Notes under the pieces: model-generated | Seen by the model: the letters and a program-made list of their open reading frames with translations, nothing else | Told to the model about the DNA's origin: nothing | Database searches by the model: none | Translations under genes and position numbers: made by a program | Shown: piece after piece, positions 18,678-26,818 of the stretch | Position numbering within the stretch: position 1 is the stretch's first letter | Layout of the letters: every line of letters begins with the position of its first letter | Source of the DNA: Longimicrobiales bacterium | GTDB lineage: Bacteria; Gemmatimonadota; Gemmatimonadetes; Longimicrobiales; Gaopeijiaceae | Length of the DNA: 64,000 nt | Reading direction: 5' to 3' | Assembly (NCBI GenBank): GCA_958296005.1 | Contig: CATQHQ010000002.1 | Location: 614,501-678,500 of the forward strand

Positions 18678-19178
18678 ATGATCCAGCCTCTCGTTGGCGT
18701 GATCATGGGCTCCCGGAGCGATTGGGACACCATGGGCCAGGCCGTGGACGTGCTCGACGCCCTGGGCGTGCCCCACGAAGTGCAGGTGGTGTCCGCGCAC
18801 AGAACGCCGGACCTCCTCTTCGAGTACGCCGCGACGGCCGAGGAGCGCGGACTGCAGGTGATCATCGCCGGGGCAGGCGGGGCGGCCCACCTGCCGGGAA
18901 TGGTGGCCGCCAAGACCGTGTTGCCCGTGCTCGGCGTGCCCGTCCGGTCCAGGGCCCTCTCGGGCATGGACTCGCTCCTCTCAATCGTGCAGATGCCGTC
19001 GGGCGTCCCCGTGGGCACCCTGGCGATCGGCGAGGCGGGGGCGGCCAACGCGGCCCTCTTGGCGGCGCGGATCGTGGGGCAGGGCAACCCTGCGGTCCGG
19101 GAGGCGGTTCGCGCCTACGCGCGCGCCCGGACCGAGGCCGTGCTGGCCGACCGGGATCCGCGAGAACCGCCCCCGTGA
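18678..19178 (+). CDS. purE: 5-(carboxyamino)imidazole ribonucleotide mutase
   Basis: 166 residues; moves the carboxyl group of N5-CAIR to give CAIR in purine synthesis. Class I PurE marks: [38 protein letters not shown] and [27 protein letters not shown]. Followed by purK with a GTGA overlap, so the two-step PurK/PurE route is used. Confidence 0.97.
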   Translation: MIQPLVGVIMGSRSDWDTMGQAVDVLDALGVPHEVQVVSAHRTPDLLFEYAATAEERGLQVIIAGAGGAAHLPGMVAAKTVLPVLGVPVRSRALSGMDSLLSIVQMPSGVPVGTLAIGEAGAANAALLAARIVGQGNPAVREAVRAYARARTEAVLADRDPREPPP

Positions 19179-20377
19179 GGGTGGGCATCCTGGGCGGCGG
19201 ACAGCTGGCCCGGATGCTGGCGCTGGAGGGAGCTCCCCTCGGATGCCGCTTCACCTGCCTCGAGCCCAGCCCCGATCCGCCCGCCGGCGCCGCGGCCACG
19301 ATCGTCCGCGCTCCCTACGACGACCCGGAGGGACTGGCTCGGCTGGCCGACGCCGCCGACGTGGTCACGTACGAGTTCGAAAACGTCCCTGCGGACAGCG
19401 CCGCGTACCTCCAGTCCCGCGTTCCGGTCCTTCCGCCCCCGGCGGCGCTGGAGGCGTCCCAGGACCGCTTGGCCGAGAAGCGGATCTTCCGCGACGAGGG
19501 AATCGCCACCGCCCCCTTTCGCCCGGTGGACCGTGCGGAGGACGTGACCGCCGCCCTGGCTGCGACGGGTCTCCCGGCGGTGGTCAAGACGCGCCGGTTC
19601 GGCTACGACGGCAAGGGCCAGTTGGTCGTCGAGTCGCCCCGGCAGGCGACGGCCGCCGTCGAGCGAATGGGACCCGGGCTCATCATCGAGGGGTTCGTCC
19701 CCTTCGAGCGCGAGCTGAGCATCGTCGCCGTGGCCGGCCGCGACGGCAGCCGCGTCTTCTACCCCCTGACCGAGAACCACCACCGCGACGGCATCCTTCG
19801 AGCCAGCCGCGTGCCGGCCCCGGGTCTCGCGCCGCACCTCCAGGCCGAGGCCGAGGCGCTTGCGGGGCGCATCATCGACCGGCTGGGCTACGTGGGCGTG
19901 CTGGCCGTGGAGCTCTTCGAGGCCGAGGGCGTCCTGCTGGCCAACGAGATGGCGCCTCGGGTCCACAACTCAGGTCACTGGACCCTGGACGGCGGGCCTG
20001 CAACGGGCGGAGGCGCAAGCCAGTTCGAGAACCACGTTCGGGCGGTGACCGGGCTCCGGCTGGCGGCCCCGGTCTTGACGCCGGCCCAGAACTCGGCACC
20101 GGCCCCGAACTCCACGACCGGGGCGGCCCATCCACTCGTCGGCGCGGCGGCGATGGTGAACCTGATCGGCGCGGTGCCCGACCTGCACGCCCTGGCGGCG
20201 GTGCAGGGCGCCCGCATCCACCTGTACGACAAGGCCCCCCGACCCGGTCGAAAGCTGGGCCACGTCAACGTCGCCGGTCCGGACTCGGCGTCGGTGGCGG
20301 AATCCGTGCGTCGAGTATGGAGACTGCTGCCGGAGGCGGGTCCGTTGCCGGCCGCGTTCGGCGTGCAGCCGACCTGA
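19175..20377 (+). CDS. purK: 5-(carboxyamino)imidazole ribonucleotide synthase
   Basis: 400 residues from GTG overlapping purE. An ATP-grasp ligase making N5-CAIR from AIR, bicarbonate and ATP. Seen: [12 protein letters not shown] at the N-terminus, [22 protein letters not shown] (ATP-binding loop), [11 protein letters not shown], and [17 protein letters not shown] with metal-binding residues. Slightly longer than many PurK proteins because of an Ala/Pro-rich insert after the ATP-grasp core (about 305-325). Confidence 0.96.
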   Translation: MRVGILGGGQLARMLALEGAPLGCRFTCLEPSPDPPAGAAATIVRAPYDDPEGLARLADAADVVTYEFENVPADSAAYLQSRVPVLPPPAALEASQDRLAEKRIFRDEGIATAPFRPVDRAEDVTAALAATGLPAVVKTRRFGYDGKGQLVVESPRQATAAVERMGPGLIIEGFVPFERELSIVAVAGRDGSRVFYPLTENHHRDGILRASRVPAPGLAPHLQAEAEALAGRIIDRLGYVGVLAVELFEAEGVLLANEMAPRVHNSGHWTLDGGPATGGGASQFENHVRAVTGLRLAAPVLTPAQNSAPAPNSTTGAAHPLVGAAAMVNLIGAVPDLHALAAVQGARIHLYDKAPRPGRKLGHVNVAGPDSASVAESVRRVWRLLPEAGPLPAAFGVQPT

Positions 20378-20383
20378 GCTCGC

Positions 20384-20412
20384 TACCGGAAGCGGACGGC
20401 CCGCGGTAGAAT
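20384..20412 (+). promoter_or_regulatory. greA promoter candidate
   Basis: TAGAAT at 20407-20412 makes a good -10; 17 bases upstream TACCGG is a weak -35. The greA GTG follows 34 bases later, leaving room for a short leader. Confidence 0.35.
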
Positions 20413-20446
20413 TGGAGCCCCGCCCCATGGCAACGGAGACCCTGTC

Positions 20447-20932
20447 GTGCTCGAAGAGATCAAGGAGAAGATCGGCGCCGAAGTCGAGGCGTTGACCACC
20501 GAACTCAACATTGAACTGCCCGACCGGATCGGGAAGGCCGTCGAGCTAGGGGACTTGCGCGAGAACGCCGAATACAAGTCCGCCCTGGAGCGCCAGCAGT
20601 TCGTCCAGGTGCGCATCGGCCACTTGGTGCAGCGGCTCTCGGAGCTCGCCAAGATCAACGTGGACGACATGCCCCCGGACCGGGTCGGCTTCGGTTCCAA
20701 GGTCAAGATCCACGACTTGGCGATCGACGAGGTCTTCCACTACACGATCGTGGCCGGCGACTACATCGACCTGGACGCGGGCCACGTCTCCCTCGCGTCT
20801 CCCATCGGACAGGGCCTGCTGGGCGCCCGAGAAGGCGAAGACGTCGACGTGGCGCTCCCGGCGGGAAGGCGGCAGTACCGGATCGTGGAACTCAAGACAT
20901 TGCCCCAGCAGCTGGCGGACCGCAGGACGTAG
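20447..20932 (+). CDS. greA: transcription elongation factor GreA/GreB
   Basis: 161 residues from a GTG start. It rescues backtracked RNA polymerase by stimulating transcript cleavage. The N-terminal coiled coil ends in AVELGDLRENAEYKSA, whose acidic tip residues act in the polymerase secondary channel; the C-terminal FKBP-like domain includes VGFGSKVKIHD and SPIGQGLLGAREGEDV. Normal length for GreA. Confidence 0.93.
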   Translation: MLEEIKEKIGAEVEALTTELNIELPDRIGKAVELGDLRENAEYKSALERQQFVQVRIGHLVQRLSELAKINVDDMPPDRVGFGSKVKIHDLAIDEVFHYTIVAGDYIDLDAGHVSLASPIGQGLLGAREGEDVDVALPAGRRQYRIVELKTLPQQLADRRT

Positions 20933-20960
20933 CGACGCCCGCCGGCTCCCCGGCCCGCGC

Positions 20961-21725
20961 CTACGCCGCCAACTCGCCGACGATCGTCCGTAGCGCCGCA
21001 ACTCCGTCCACCAAACGCGGTCCCGGACGGCCCAGGTACGCCTCGGGCACCGTGTAGACGCGGCCTCTGCGGATCGCCTCCAGCGACCGCCACGCCGGGT
21101 TGCGGAGCACTACGTCGGGACGGTACTTGGCGGGCTCGACCCCGCACCAGGAGATCACGAAGGCGTCGGGGGCCAGGCGGGCGACTTCCACGTCGTCCAG
21201 CGGACGGCTCTTGCGATCCTCATGGCCGAGCGCGTTGCAGCCTCCCGCCGCCTCGATCACGCCGTGGGTCCAGCTCTTGTTCCCCGGCGCGATCACCGGC
21301 TTGGGCCACCACTCGACCAAGATGCGGGGACCGTCCCGGTTCGGCGTTCCCGCCAGCGCGACCCGCATCCGCTCCACCACCTCCCGGCCCCGCCGGGGCA
21401 CGCCGAGCAGCTCTGCGATCTCCCCGACGCTAGCGTACACGTCTTCCATCGACTCGGGAGACGGCGCGATATGCGGAATGTCCGCAAGCTCCAGGCCCTC
21501 CACGACGGTCTCGTGGCCGGGAACGGTCAGGGAGGCCAGCGTCAGGTCGGGTTTCAACGCCGCCACCCGCTCGATGTCGATCTCCAAGTCGGGTCCGAGC
21601 CGGGGCAGCCCTGCCAGCGCCTCCGGCGGGTAGTCGGAGTGGTCGTCCACCCCCACCAGCATCCCGGCGCACCCCAGGGCGGCCACGATCTCGGTGTTGG
21701 AGCACGCCAGCGAGACGATCCTCAC
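20961..21725 (-). CDS. cobalamin-binding protein, BtuF-like
   Basis: 254 residues from GTG 21725. It matches the periplasmic-binding type III fold of BtuF/FhuD: RIVSLACSNTEIVAALG, LVGVDDHSDYPPEAL, ALKPDLTLAS, and SWCGVEPAKYRPD. No signal peptide or lipobox is seen at this start, so either it acts in the cytoplasm or the family call to a transporter role is wrong. The start overlaps the stop of the PQQ dehydrogenase (GTGA), so the two are co-translated. No btuC/btuD permease or ATPase lies nearby. Confidence 0.8.
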   Translation of the reverse strand: MRIVSLACSNTEIVAALGCAGMLVGVDDHSDYPPEALAGLPRLGPDLEIDIERVAALKPDLTLASLTVPGHETVVEGLELADIPHIAPSPESMEDVYASVGEIAELLGVPRRGREVVERMRVALAGTPNRDGPRILVEWWPKPVIAPGNKSWTHGVIEAAGGCNALGHEDRKSRPLDDVEVARLAPDAFVISWCGVEPAKYRPDVVLRNPAWRSLEAIRRGRVYTVPEAYLGRPGPRLVDGVAALRTIVGELAA

Positions 21726-23461
21726 CGTGCGTCCAGCGCAAACGCCCAGACTCGAGGCGGATCGCCGCTGGTGCGCTGTCCGCCGGCCACGACGACGTAC
21801 TGACGCCCTCCGATCGAATAGGTGACGGGCGACCCGGTGCCCCTCCCGACGTCGGCGGACCACAGCTCCTCGCCCGTGGCCGCGTTCAGAGCGGCTAGGC
21901 GGGACCCCGTTCCCCAGAAGACCAAGTTTCCCGCCGTCGACATGGTGCCGCCGTGGCCGCCTCGTGCCGGCACACGCCACGCTTCCCGGTTCTGCGACGG
22001 GTTCCAGCCGAGGAGCACGTTGGCCGGCCCCTTCAGGGGCGGCCGCCGCGGGCGCGACGCGGAGGCGCCTCGCACCGTCCCGGTGTTCCATTGTCCCGCC
22101 ACGTAGTCGTACGTATCCGTCTTCGCGTAGTAGTAGTTGGCGTTCTGGACGGGCAGGTAGACGAGGCCGGCGGCGGGGTTCCACGACATCGTGTGCCAGT
22201 TGTGGGCGCCACGGGGTCCGGGGGCGATGTACAAGCCTATGCCGGTCAACCCGTAGCGCGCGCCGGGTGCTTCGACAGGACGGCCCGTGGCCACATCCAC
22301 GTGGGTCGCCCACGTCAGGTCGTCGGCGAAGGGCTCGGCGGAGAGCAGCTCGCCGGTGATCCGGTCCAGCACGTAGAAGAAGCCGTTCTTCGGCGCCTGG
22401 ACGATCACCGGGCGCGTCTGCCCGCTCGTCGTCTCGATCTCCAGCAGCATGAGCGGCTGGGTCGCCGTGTAGTCCCAGTCGTCACCGGGCGTGGTCTGAT
22501 AGTGCCAGACGATCTCGCCGTCGTCGGCGTCCAGCGCCAGGATCGACGAGAGGTACAGGTTGTCGCCTCCCCCGGGGCTGCGGTGGTCCCGGTTCCAGGG
22601 CGACCCGTTGCCTGTTCCAACGTAGACTAGGCCCGCATCGTCGTCGTGGACGATGGCGTCCCAGACCGTTCCTCCGCCTCCCGCCGTCCACCACTCGCCG
22701 GTCCACGTCTTGGCCGCCTCGACCATTGCGTCGCCCTCGTGACCCAGCGCCGGATTGCCTGGGATGGTGTACGTGCGCCAGAGCTGCTCGCCCGTGTCCA
22801 CATCGTACGCCGTGACGTAGCCGCGCACTCCATACTCGGCGCCGCCATTGCCGATGATCACCTTGTCGCCCGCCACTCGCGGCGCCCCGGTGATCGTGTA
22901 GTCGGAGCCTGGCGGAGTGGTCTGGACGGTCCAGTGAACCGAACCGTCGGCGTGATCGAGGGCCGTCAGGCGTCCGTCCAGCAGTCCCACGAAGACCTTG
23001 CCGCCGCTGACCGCGACGCCCCGGTTCACGTCCCCGCAGCACGCCCGAGGTCCGCCGTTCTCCTCCAAGGGTATCGCCGGGTCCCAGCTCCAGACCGTCT
23101 CGCCCGTCGCCGCGTTCAGAGCGAAGACGTAGCTGCGCGGCCCGGTGCCGTAGAGGATGCCGTCCACCACGACGGGCGTGGTCTCGAGCCGGGCGCCGTC
23201 CTTGGGTATCTCCCAGCGCCACGCGACCTGGAGGCGCTGCACGTTGCCGGCGTCGATCTGGGCCAAGGGGCTGTAGCGGGTTTCGTCGGCGTCGAAGCCG
23301 TGCTGCGGCCACCCAAGGTCGGCGGGAGGCTGGGCGGCCAACGTCGTCGCCAGTGCCAGTACCGCCAGCCCGGCGGCGACGATGAGCCCGGCGATCGGGA
23401 CTCCGCGGCCTGGGAACCGAGCAGAGTGGGCGTGGTGATCCTTCGAACGGCAGTTCTTCAT
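21722..23461 (-). CDS. secreted PQQ-dependent alcohol dehydrogenase-like protein
   Basis: 579 residues from ATG 23461 (ATG 23470 is equally possible). A membrane or signal segment (GLIVAAGLAVLALATTLAAQ) precedes an eight-bladed quinoprotein propeller with several W-docking-like repeats. The vicinal disulfide pair that sits over PQQ is seen in PRACCGDVNRG. The catalytic Asp is in DDWDYTATQP. The residue two places after it is Thr, not the Asp found in lanthanide (XoxF) enzymes, so a calcium-type site is more likely. There is no C-terminal cytochrome c domain, so electrons must pass to a separate carrier. Substrate unknown. Confidence 0.85.
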   Translation of the reverse strand: MKNCRSKDHHAHSARFPGRGVPIAGLIVAAGLAVLALATTLAAQPPADLGWPQHGFDADETRYSPLAQIDAGNVQRLQVAWRWEIPKDGARLETTPVVVDGILYGTGPRSYVFALNAATGETVWSWDPAIPLEENGGPRACCGDVNRGVAVSGGKVFVGLLDGRLTALDHADGSVHWTVQTTPPGSDYTITGAPRVAGDKVIIGNGGAEYGVRGYVTAYDVDTGEQLWRTYTIPGNPALGHEGDAMVEAAKTWTGEWWTAGGGGTVWDAIVHDDDAGLVYVGTGNGSPWNRDHRSPGGGDNLYLSSILALDADDGEIVWHYQTTPGDDWDYTATQPLMLLEIETTSGQTRPVIVQAPKNGFFYVLDRITGELLSAEPFADDLTWATHVDVATGRPVEAPGARYGLTGIGLYIAPGPRGAHNWHTMSWNPAAGLVYLPVQNANYYYAKTDTYDYVAGQWNTGTVRGASASRPRRPPLKGPANVLLGWNPSQNREAWRVPARGGHGGTMSTAGNLVFWGTGSRLAALNAATGEELWSADVGRGTGSPVTYSIGGRQYVVVAGGQRTSGDPPRVWAFALDAR

Positions 23462-23568
23462 GCGGCTCATACGGCGCTTCCTCGTACGACGCTTGGGGAT
23501 GGATTGGCGACCTGTGTGGACATCATATGGGCGGTCCCGCGCTCTCGGCCAAGTCCAGGGTGGACAGA

Positions 23569-23961
23569 TCAGCCGTCCAAGTCCTGGCCGAAGAGCAGGA
23601 CGTGTCCCTCCGGGTCCACCACCTCGAACTCCCGAAGTCCGTAGAACCGGTCCACGCACTCTGTTGCGGGCCATCCGACGGCCACCACCGCGTCTCGCAA
23701 CGCATCCACGTCGCTGACGTAGAAGTAGTAGGCGGACTGGGGGTGCTTGCCGTCCACCTTGGGTGCCGGCGGCACGTAGGAAGGGCTGGCGAGCATGACC
23801 GTCGCGGCGCCGTTGCCCACGCTGGCGAAACCGCTGTTGCCGATGGAGTCGTCGCGGTCACGCACCTCGAAGCCGAGCACGTCCGTGTAGAAGCGGACCG
23901 CCGCCGGCACGTCCCGGCAGATAAGGAGCGGCACCAGATCGAGGAACTTGGCAGGCCCCAC
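23569..23961 (-). CDS. VOC (glyoxalase-like) family protein
   Basis: 130 residues from GTG 23961, chosen because it gives the standard VOC length; the frame remains open upstream into a GC-rich shadow. Pattern of one glyoxalase/bleomycin-resistance fold module: LVPLLICRDVPAAVRFYTDVLGFEV, then YYFYVSDVDALRDAV and FEVVDPEGHVLLFGQ, with the C-terminal His and the Glu of FEVVDPEGH in positions that could bind metal. Substrate unknown. It lies upstream of the PQQ dehydrogenase on the same strand, about 100 bases away. Confidence 0.75.
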   Translation of the reverse strand: MGPAKFLDLVPLLICRDVPAAVRFYTDVLGFEVRDRDDSIGNSGFASVGNGAATVMLASPSYVPPAPKVDGKHPQSAYYFYVSDVDALRDAVVAVGWPATECVDRFYGLREFEVVDPEGHVLLFGQDLDG

Positions 23962-24052
23962 GGTGTTCAGGCGGCGCGGGTCATCGCCCGCCCTCCACGG
24001 CGAAGGCCAGCAGCAGGTTGCCGAGCGCGGAGGCAAAGGTCCCCGAACGCGA

Positions 24053-24095
24053 AACGCCCCCGGAGGCGCGAGAAATGCGAGCCTCCGAGGGCGTT
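24053..24095 (-). terminator. long hairpin, possible terminator or attenuator
   Basis: A 15-bp stem with one mismatch (arms 24053-24067 and 24081-24095) closes a 13-base loop. On the minus strand the stem ends GGGGGCGTTT and only a short T run follows, so it is an imperfect intrinsic terminator. It lies between the tiny ORF at 24156-24218 and the VOC gene. Confidence 0.45.
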
Positions 24096-24155
24096 GAACC
24101 GGCCGCAACCCGGCGCGATGGCCGCTTACGGCGCGAACGTTCGATCGTGATTCGG

Positions 24156-24218
24156 CTAGTTGCCGAAGCGGCGACCGCCTGCCCTTGCCGGGTTGGGCTG
24201 GGTACTTGGACTAGACAA
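24156..24218 (-). CDS. tiny ORF (20 residues) with a perfect Shine-Dalgarno sequence
   Basis: A TTG start opens 20 codons encoding a Pro/Ser-rich then Gly/Arg-rich peptide ending GGRRFGN. The ribosome site (24221-24232) reads AAGGAGGTGATC, fully complementary to the 3' end of 16S rRNA, with about 7 bases between AGGAGG and the TTG. It lies about 120 bases after the M50-type gene on the same strand and is followed by a hairpin. It may be a leader peptide, a small secreted or modified peptide, or chance. Function unknown. Confidence 0.4.
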   Translation of the reverse strand: MSSPSTQPNPARAGGRRFGN

Positions 24219-24220
24219 GT

Positions 24221-24232
24221 GATCACCTCCTT
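24221..24232 (-). promoter_or_regulatory. unusually strong ribosome binding site
   Basis: Twelve bases complementary to the 16S rRNA tail, the longest such match noticed in the window; most genes here have weak or no Shine-Dalgarno sequences. It sets the TTG start of the tiny ORF. Confidence 0.5.
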
Positions 24233-24340
24233 TTCCTGGGGTTCGACATCGGGCGGAACACCATGTCCTGCTCGAAGCCGCCGGGAGCGCAACCGCGCCT
24301 CCAGCTTGTCGCAAACGATAAGACCGGAACCGGCGTCGCG

Positions 24341-25096
24341 TCAAGCCGCCCGGTACGCCCGTCGGAACGTCAGAACGCTTACGGCGATCGCCACGGTGAT
24401 CCAGGCGATTCCCCATGTTGTCGTCGAGATGCCCGGCGTCAGCTCCGCCAGCATGGCGGCGTCGGACTGGAGGTGCGGACGGTCGAGCACGTCGCTCTTG
24501 ATGTCCAGAATCGCGTACAGACAGCTGGTCAAGCCGAGCGTGGTGAGGACGACTTGGGCTACTCGCGGTCCCAGGCGCCACCCGACTTTCGGCCCTAGAA
24601 GCCACCCGACCGCGATCAGCGCCGCCCCGAAGCCCAGGCCGAAGAAGAAGCCGAAGCCGCCTCTGACGTACAAGACCGACAACGTCACCACCGCCGCGCC
24701 CAGCAGCAGCATCATCAGCCAGCGCCAGTTGGACAGACGACGCGACCCGGCCACGGCCAACAGCGCCACGCCCCACAGCAGGCTTCCCAAGTAGCCTGCC
24801 GAGAGAGTGATGAACGCGCTTCCGCCCGGGCAGTAGCACGCGCCGCCCTGCTGCGGGTCGAGGACGATCTTCTCGATCGTGCCGCCCGTCGCGATGGAGG
24901 CGATGCCGTGGCTGATCTCGTGGGCCATGACCACGAAGATCTTCAGCGGGTAGATCGCCGGCGTCTCCCACAGATACCACAGCGCGCCGAAGTAGACCGC
25001 GAACCCGGTGAGGAAGAGGAGCTTCTCCCTGGTCCGGCCTCGTCGGGCACCGCCAGTTTCGGCAGCCTCGTATCCGTCCTGCGTCGTCGACTCCAT
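24341..25096 (-). CDS. M50-type membrane metallopeptidase-like protein
   Basis: 251 residues from ATG 25096. Six or so membrane spans. The zinc motif HEISH sits in the first part (FVVMAHEISHGIASIATGG), as in the M50B-like family of bacterial membrane proteins related to site-2 proteases. GGACYCPGG follows in a loop. A second metal ligand such as NxxPxxxLDG is not obvious; the Asp in SCLYAILDIKSD of the later part may serve. It could cut membrane segments of regulators, but no anti-sigma factor is adjacent. Divergent from the TlpA-like gene. Confidence 0.75.
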   Translation of the reverse strand: MESTTQDGYEAAETGGARRGRTREKLLFLTGFAVYFGALWYLWETPAIYPLKIFVVMAHEISHGIASIATGGTIEKIVLDPQQGGACYCPGGSAFITLSAGYLGSLLWGVALLAVAGSRRLSNWRWLMMLLLGAAVVTLSVLYVRGGFGFFFGLGFGAALIAVGWLLGPKVGWRLGPRVAQVVLTTLGLTSCLYAILDIKSDVLDRPHLQSDAAMLAELTPGISTTTWGIAWITVAIAVSVLTFRRAYRAA

Positions 25097-25261
25097 CGCG
25101 TATTCCCTGGTCCTGTGGTGACGTGTCGCCTCACTACGCGACCCCGGCGTCTCGGGTTGCGACGCCAAGCAGTGCGCCCTCCTCAAAGTTGGCCCGCCCA
25201 CGGCCCTGGGAGGTAGCTTTAGGACCCCCGTACCCATTAGACCAGAAGGCCAAGGCCGCAA

Positions 25262-25810
25262 ATGAAGAATAACGCCGCATCGCTGGACCGGCCCGGCGCA
25301 CGGGTTGCGCTGAGCCTGGGAGTCGTCGTCGCCCTAACCGCCGGGGCCTGCGCTCCAGGCGAGACCAGAGCGCCCCAGGTGGGCGATCCGGCACCGCCGT
25401 TCACGGCCCTGACTCTCGACGACGGCTCGTCGTTCAGCTCCGAGGACCTTCTCGGCGCGCCCTACCTGCTCAACGTCTGGGCGACTTGGTGCGGACCCTG
25501 CCGTCAGGAGATGCCCGAGCTTCAGCAGCTCCACGACGCGTATTCGGGACAGGGGTTCAGGGTCGTCGGCGTCAGCGTGGACAGCCGCTCGGACGGTCCG
25601 CTGATCGAGGAGTTCGCCGCCGAAGTCGGAGTCGAGTTTCCCCTCTACCACCAGCCGTCCCAAGAGATCATGGACGCCTACTTCCTGGTGGGACTGCCGT
25701 CGAGCTTTCTGGTGGACGCCGAAGGAACGATCGCCCGCAAGTGGCCGGGGCAGTTCCACCCCATGGCCGAAGACGTTCAGGCCGATGTGGCCGCGCTTCT
25801 GAAGCCGTGA
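25262..25810 (+). CDS. TlpA/ResA-like thioredoxin lipoprotein
   Basis: 182 residues. A signal peptide ends in the lipobox-like LTAGAC (Cys about 30), so it is probably a lipoprotein facing the periplasm. The thioredoxin fold carries NVWATWCGPCRQEMPEL with the CGPC redox pair, and the cis-Pro segment VGLPSSFLVD. Family role: reduction of disulfides, for example in cytochrome c maturation. The next gene overlaps by GTGA. Upstream TTGGCC (25189) and TAGCTT (25214) may be a weak promoter with a 19-base spacer. Confidence 0.9.
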   Translation: MKNNAASLDRPGARVALSLGVVVALTAGACAPGETRAPQVGDPAPPFTALTLDDGSSFSSEDLLGAPYLLNVWATWCGPCRQEMPELQQLHDAYSGQGFRVVGVSVDSRSDGPLIEEFAAEVGVEFPLYHQPSQEIMDAYFLVGLPSSFLVDAEGTIARKWPGQFHPMAEDVQADVAALLKP

Positions 25811-26778
25811 GCCGGCTGCGCGTCCTGTCTCGCGCCGAGATCGTCTCGCTGGTCGCCATGGACGACGCCATCGACGCCATGGCGAGGGCCTTCGGCCAGC
25901 TGTCGGCGGGGCGAGTCGATATGCCGGTTCGCACGGTGATGACTTCCGGGAGCGGGATCAGCCTCTTCATGCCCGCCCGCCTCGAGGCAGCGGGAGAGCG
26001 GGGCGTCAAGGTGGCGTCGCTCTTCCCCGGCAACCGGGAGCGGGATCTGCCCGCGATCAACGGGGTGGTCCTCGTCCTGGACGACGAGACCGGGCTGCCC
26101 AAGGCGATCCTGGAGGCCGGCGAGCTTACAGCGGTCCGCACGGCGGCGGCGGCGGGGCTGGCCGTGCGGCTGCTGAGCCGCGCCAACTCCCGAGTCCTTG
26201 CGGTCTTCGGCGCAGGGGCCCAAGCGCCCCGCCAGATCGAGGCGGTACGGGCGGTGCGGCCCATCGAGGAGGTGCGGATCGTGTCGAAGGGCGGCGAGTC
26301 GGCGCGGCGACTGGCGGCGTCCCTCGAAGGCGTGGAGGCCTGGGCGGCGGCCACTCCCGCGGAGGCGGTGGACGGCGCCGACGTGATCGTGGCCGTGACC
26401 ACGTCCCGCACCCCCGTCTTCGACGGCGCCCGCTTGCCGCCCGGGACCCACGTGAGCGGCAGCGGCAGCTTCCAGCCCGAGATGCAGGAGATCGGCTCGG
26501 AAGTGGTCGAGCGCGCCCGAGTCGTGGTCGAGGATCGGGAGTCGGCGCTGGAGGAAGCCGGCGACCTCCTCGTGCCGATGCGCGCCGGCGTGGTGTCCCC
26601 CGACGTGATCGACGCCGAACTGGGGGAGATCGTCAACGGCGAGGCGCCGGAGGGCGCGGCAGGCCGGGAGCTCACCTTCTTCAAGTCCGTCGGAACCGCC
26701 GTTCAGGATGTGGCGATCGGCGCGGAGGTGCTGCGCCGGGCCGAGGCCGAAGACGCCGGGCGCTTGGTGGAGCTCTGA
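25807..26778 (+). CDS. ornithine cyclodeaminase / mu-crystallin family protein
   Basis: 323 residues from a GTG overlapping the previous stop. NAD(P)-binding family that includes ornithine cyclodeaminase, alanine dehydrogenase and imine reductases. Seen: AINGVVLVLDDETGLPKAILEAGELTAVRTAAAAGLA, the Rossmann motif LAVFGAGAQAPRQ, and ADVIVAVTTSRTPVFDG. Reaction cannot be narrowed: the usual catalytic Asp region (family DxxG) lies in GDLLVPMRAG. Context with a periplasmic thioredoxin gives no hint. Confidence 0.87.
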   Translation: MSRLRVLSRAEIVSLVAMDDAIDAMARAFGQLSAGRVDMPVRTVMTSGSGISLFMPARLEAAGERGVKVASLFPGNRERDLPAINGVVLVLDDETGLPKAILEAGELTAVRTAAAAGLAVRLLSRANSRVLAVFGAGAQAPRQIEAVRAVRPIEEVRIVSKGGESARRLAASLEGVEAWAAATPAEAVDGADVIVAVTTSRTPVFDGARLPPGTHVSGSGSFQPEMQEIGSEVVERARVVVEDRESALEEAGDLLVPMRAGVVSPDVIDAELGEIVNGEAPEGAAGRELTFFKSVGTAVQDVAIGAEVLRRAEAEDAGRLVEL

Positions 26779-26818
26779 CGCCGCGACGGCGGACCGTCGA
26801 GCCGGCGAACTTCCCGCG

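Noticed and set aside
23461-23674. N-terminal extension of the PQQ dehydrogenase frame
   Set aside because: The added stretch is Arg/Pro-rich and precedes the signal peptide; ATG 23461 or 23470 is more sensible.
24219-24234. Plus-strand GATCACCTCCTTTT as the end of a 16S rRNA gene
   Set aside because: No rRNA sequence precedes it; the match on the other strand as a Shine-Dalgarno sequence explains it better.
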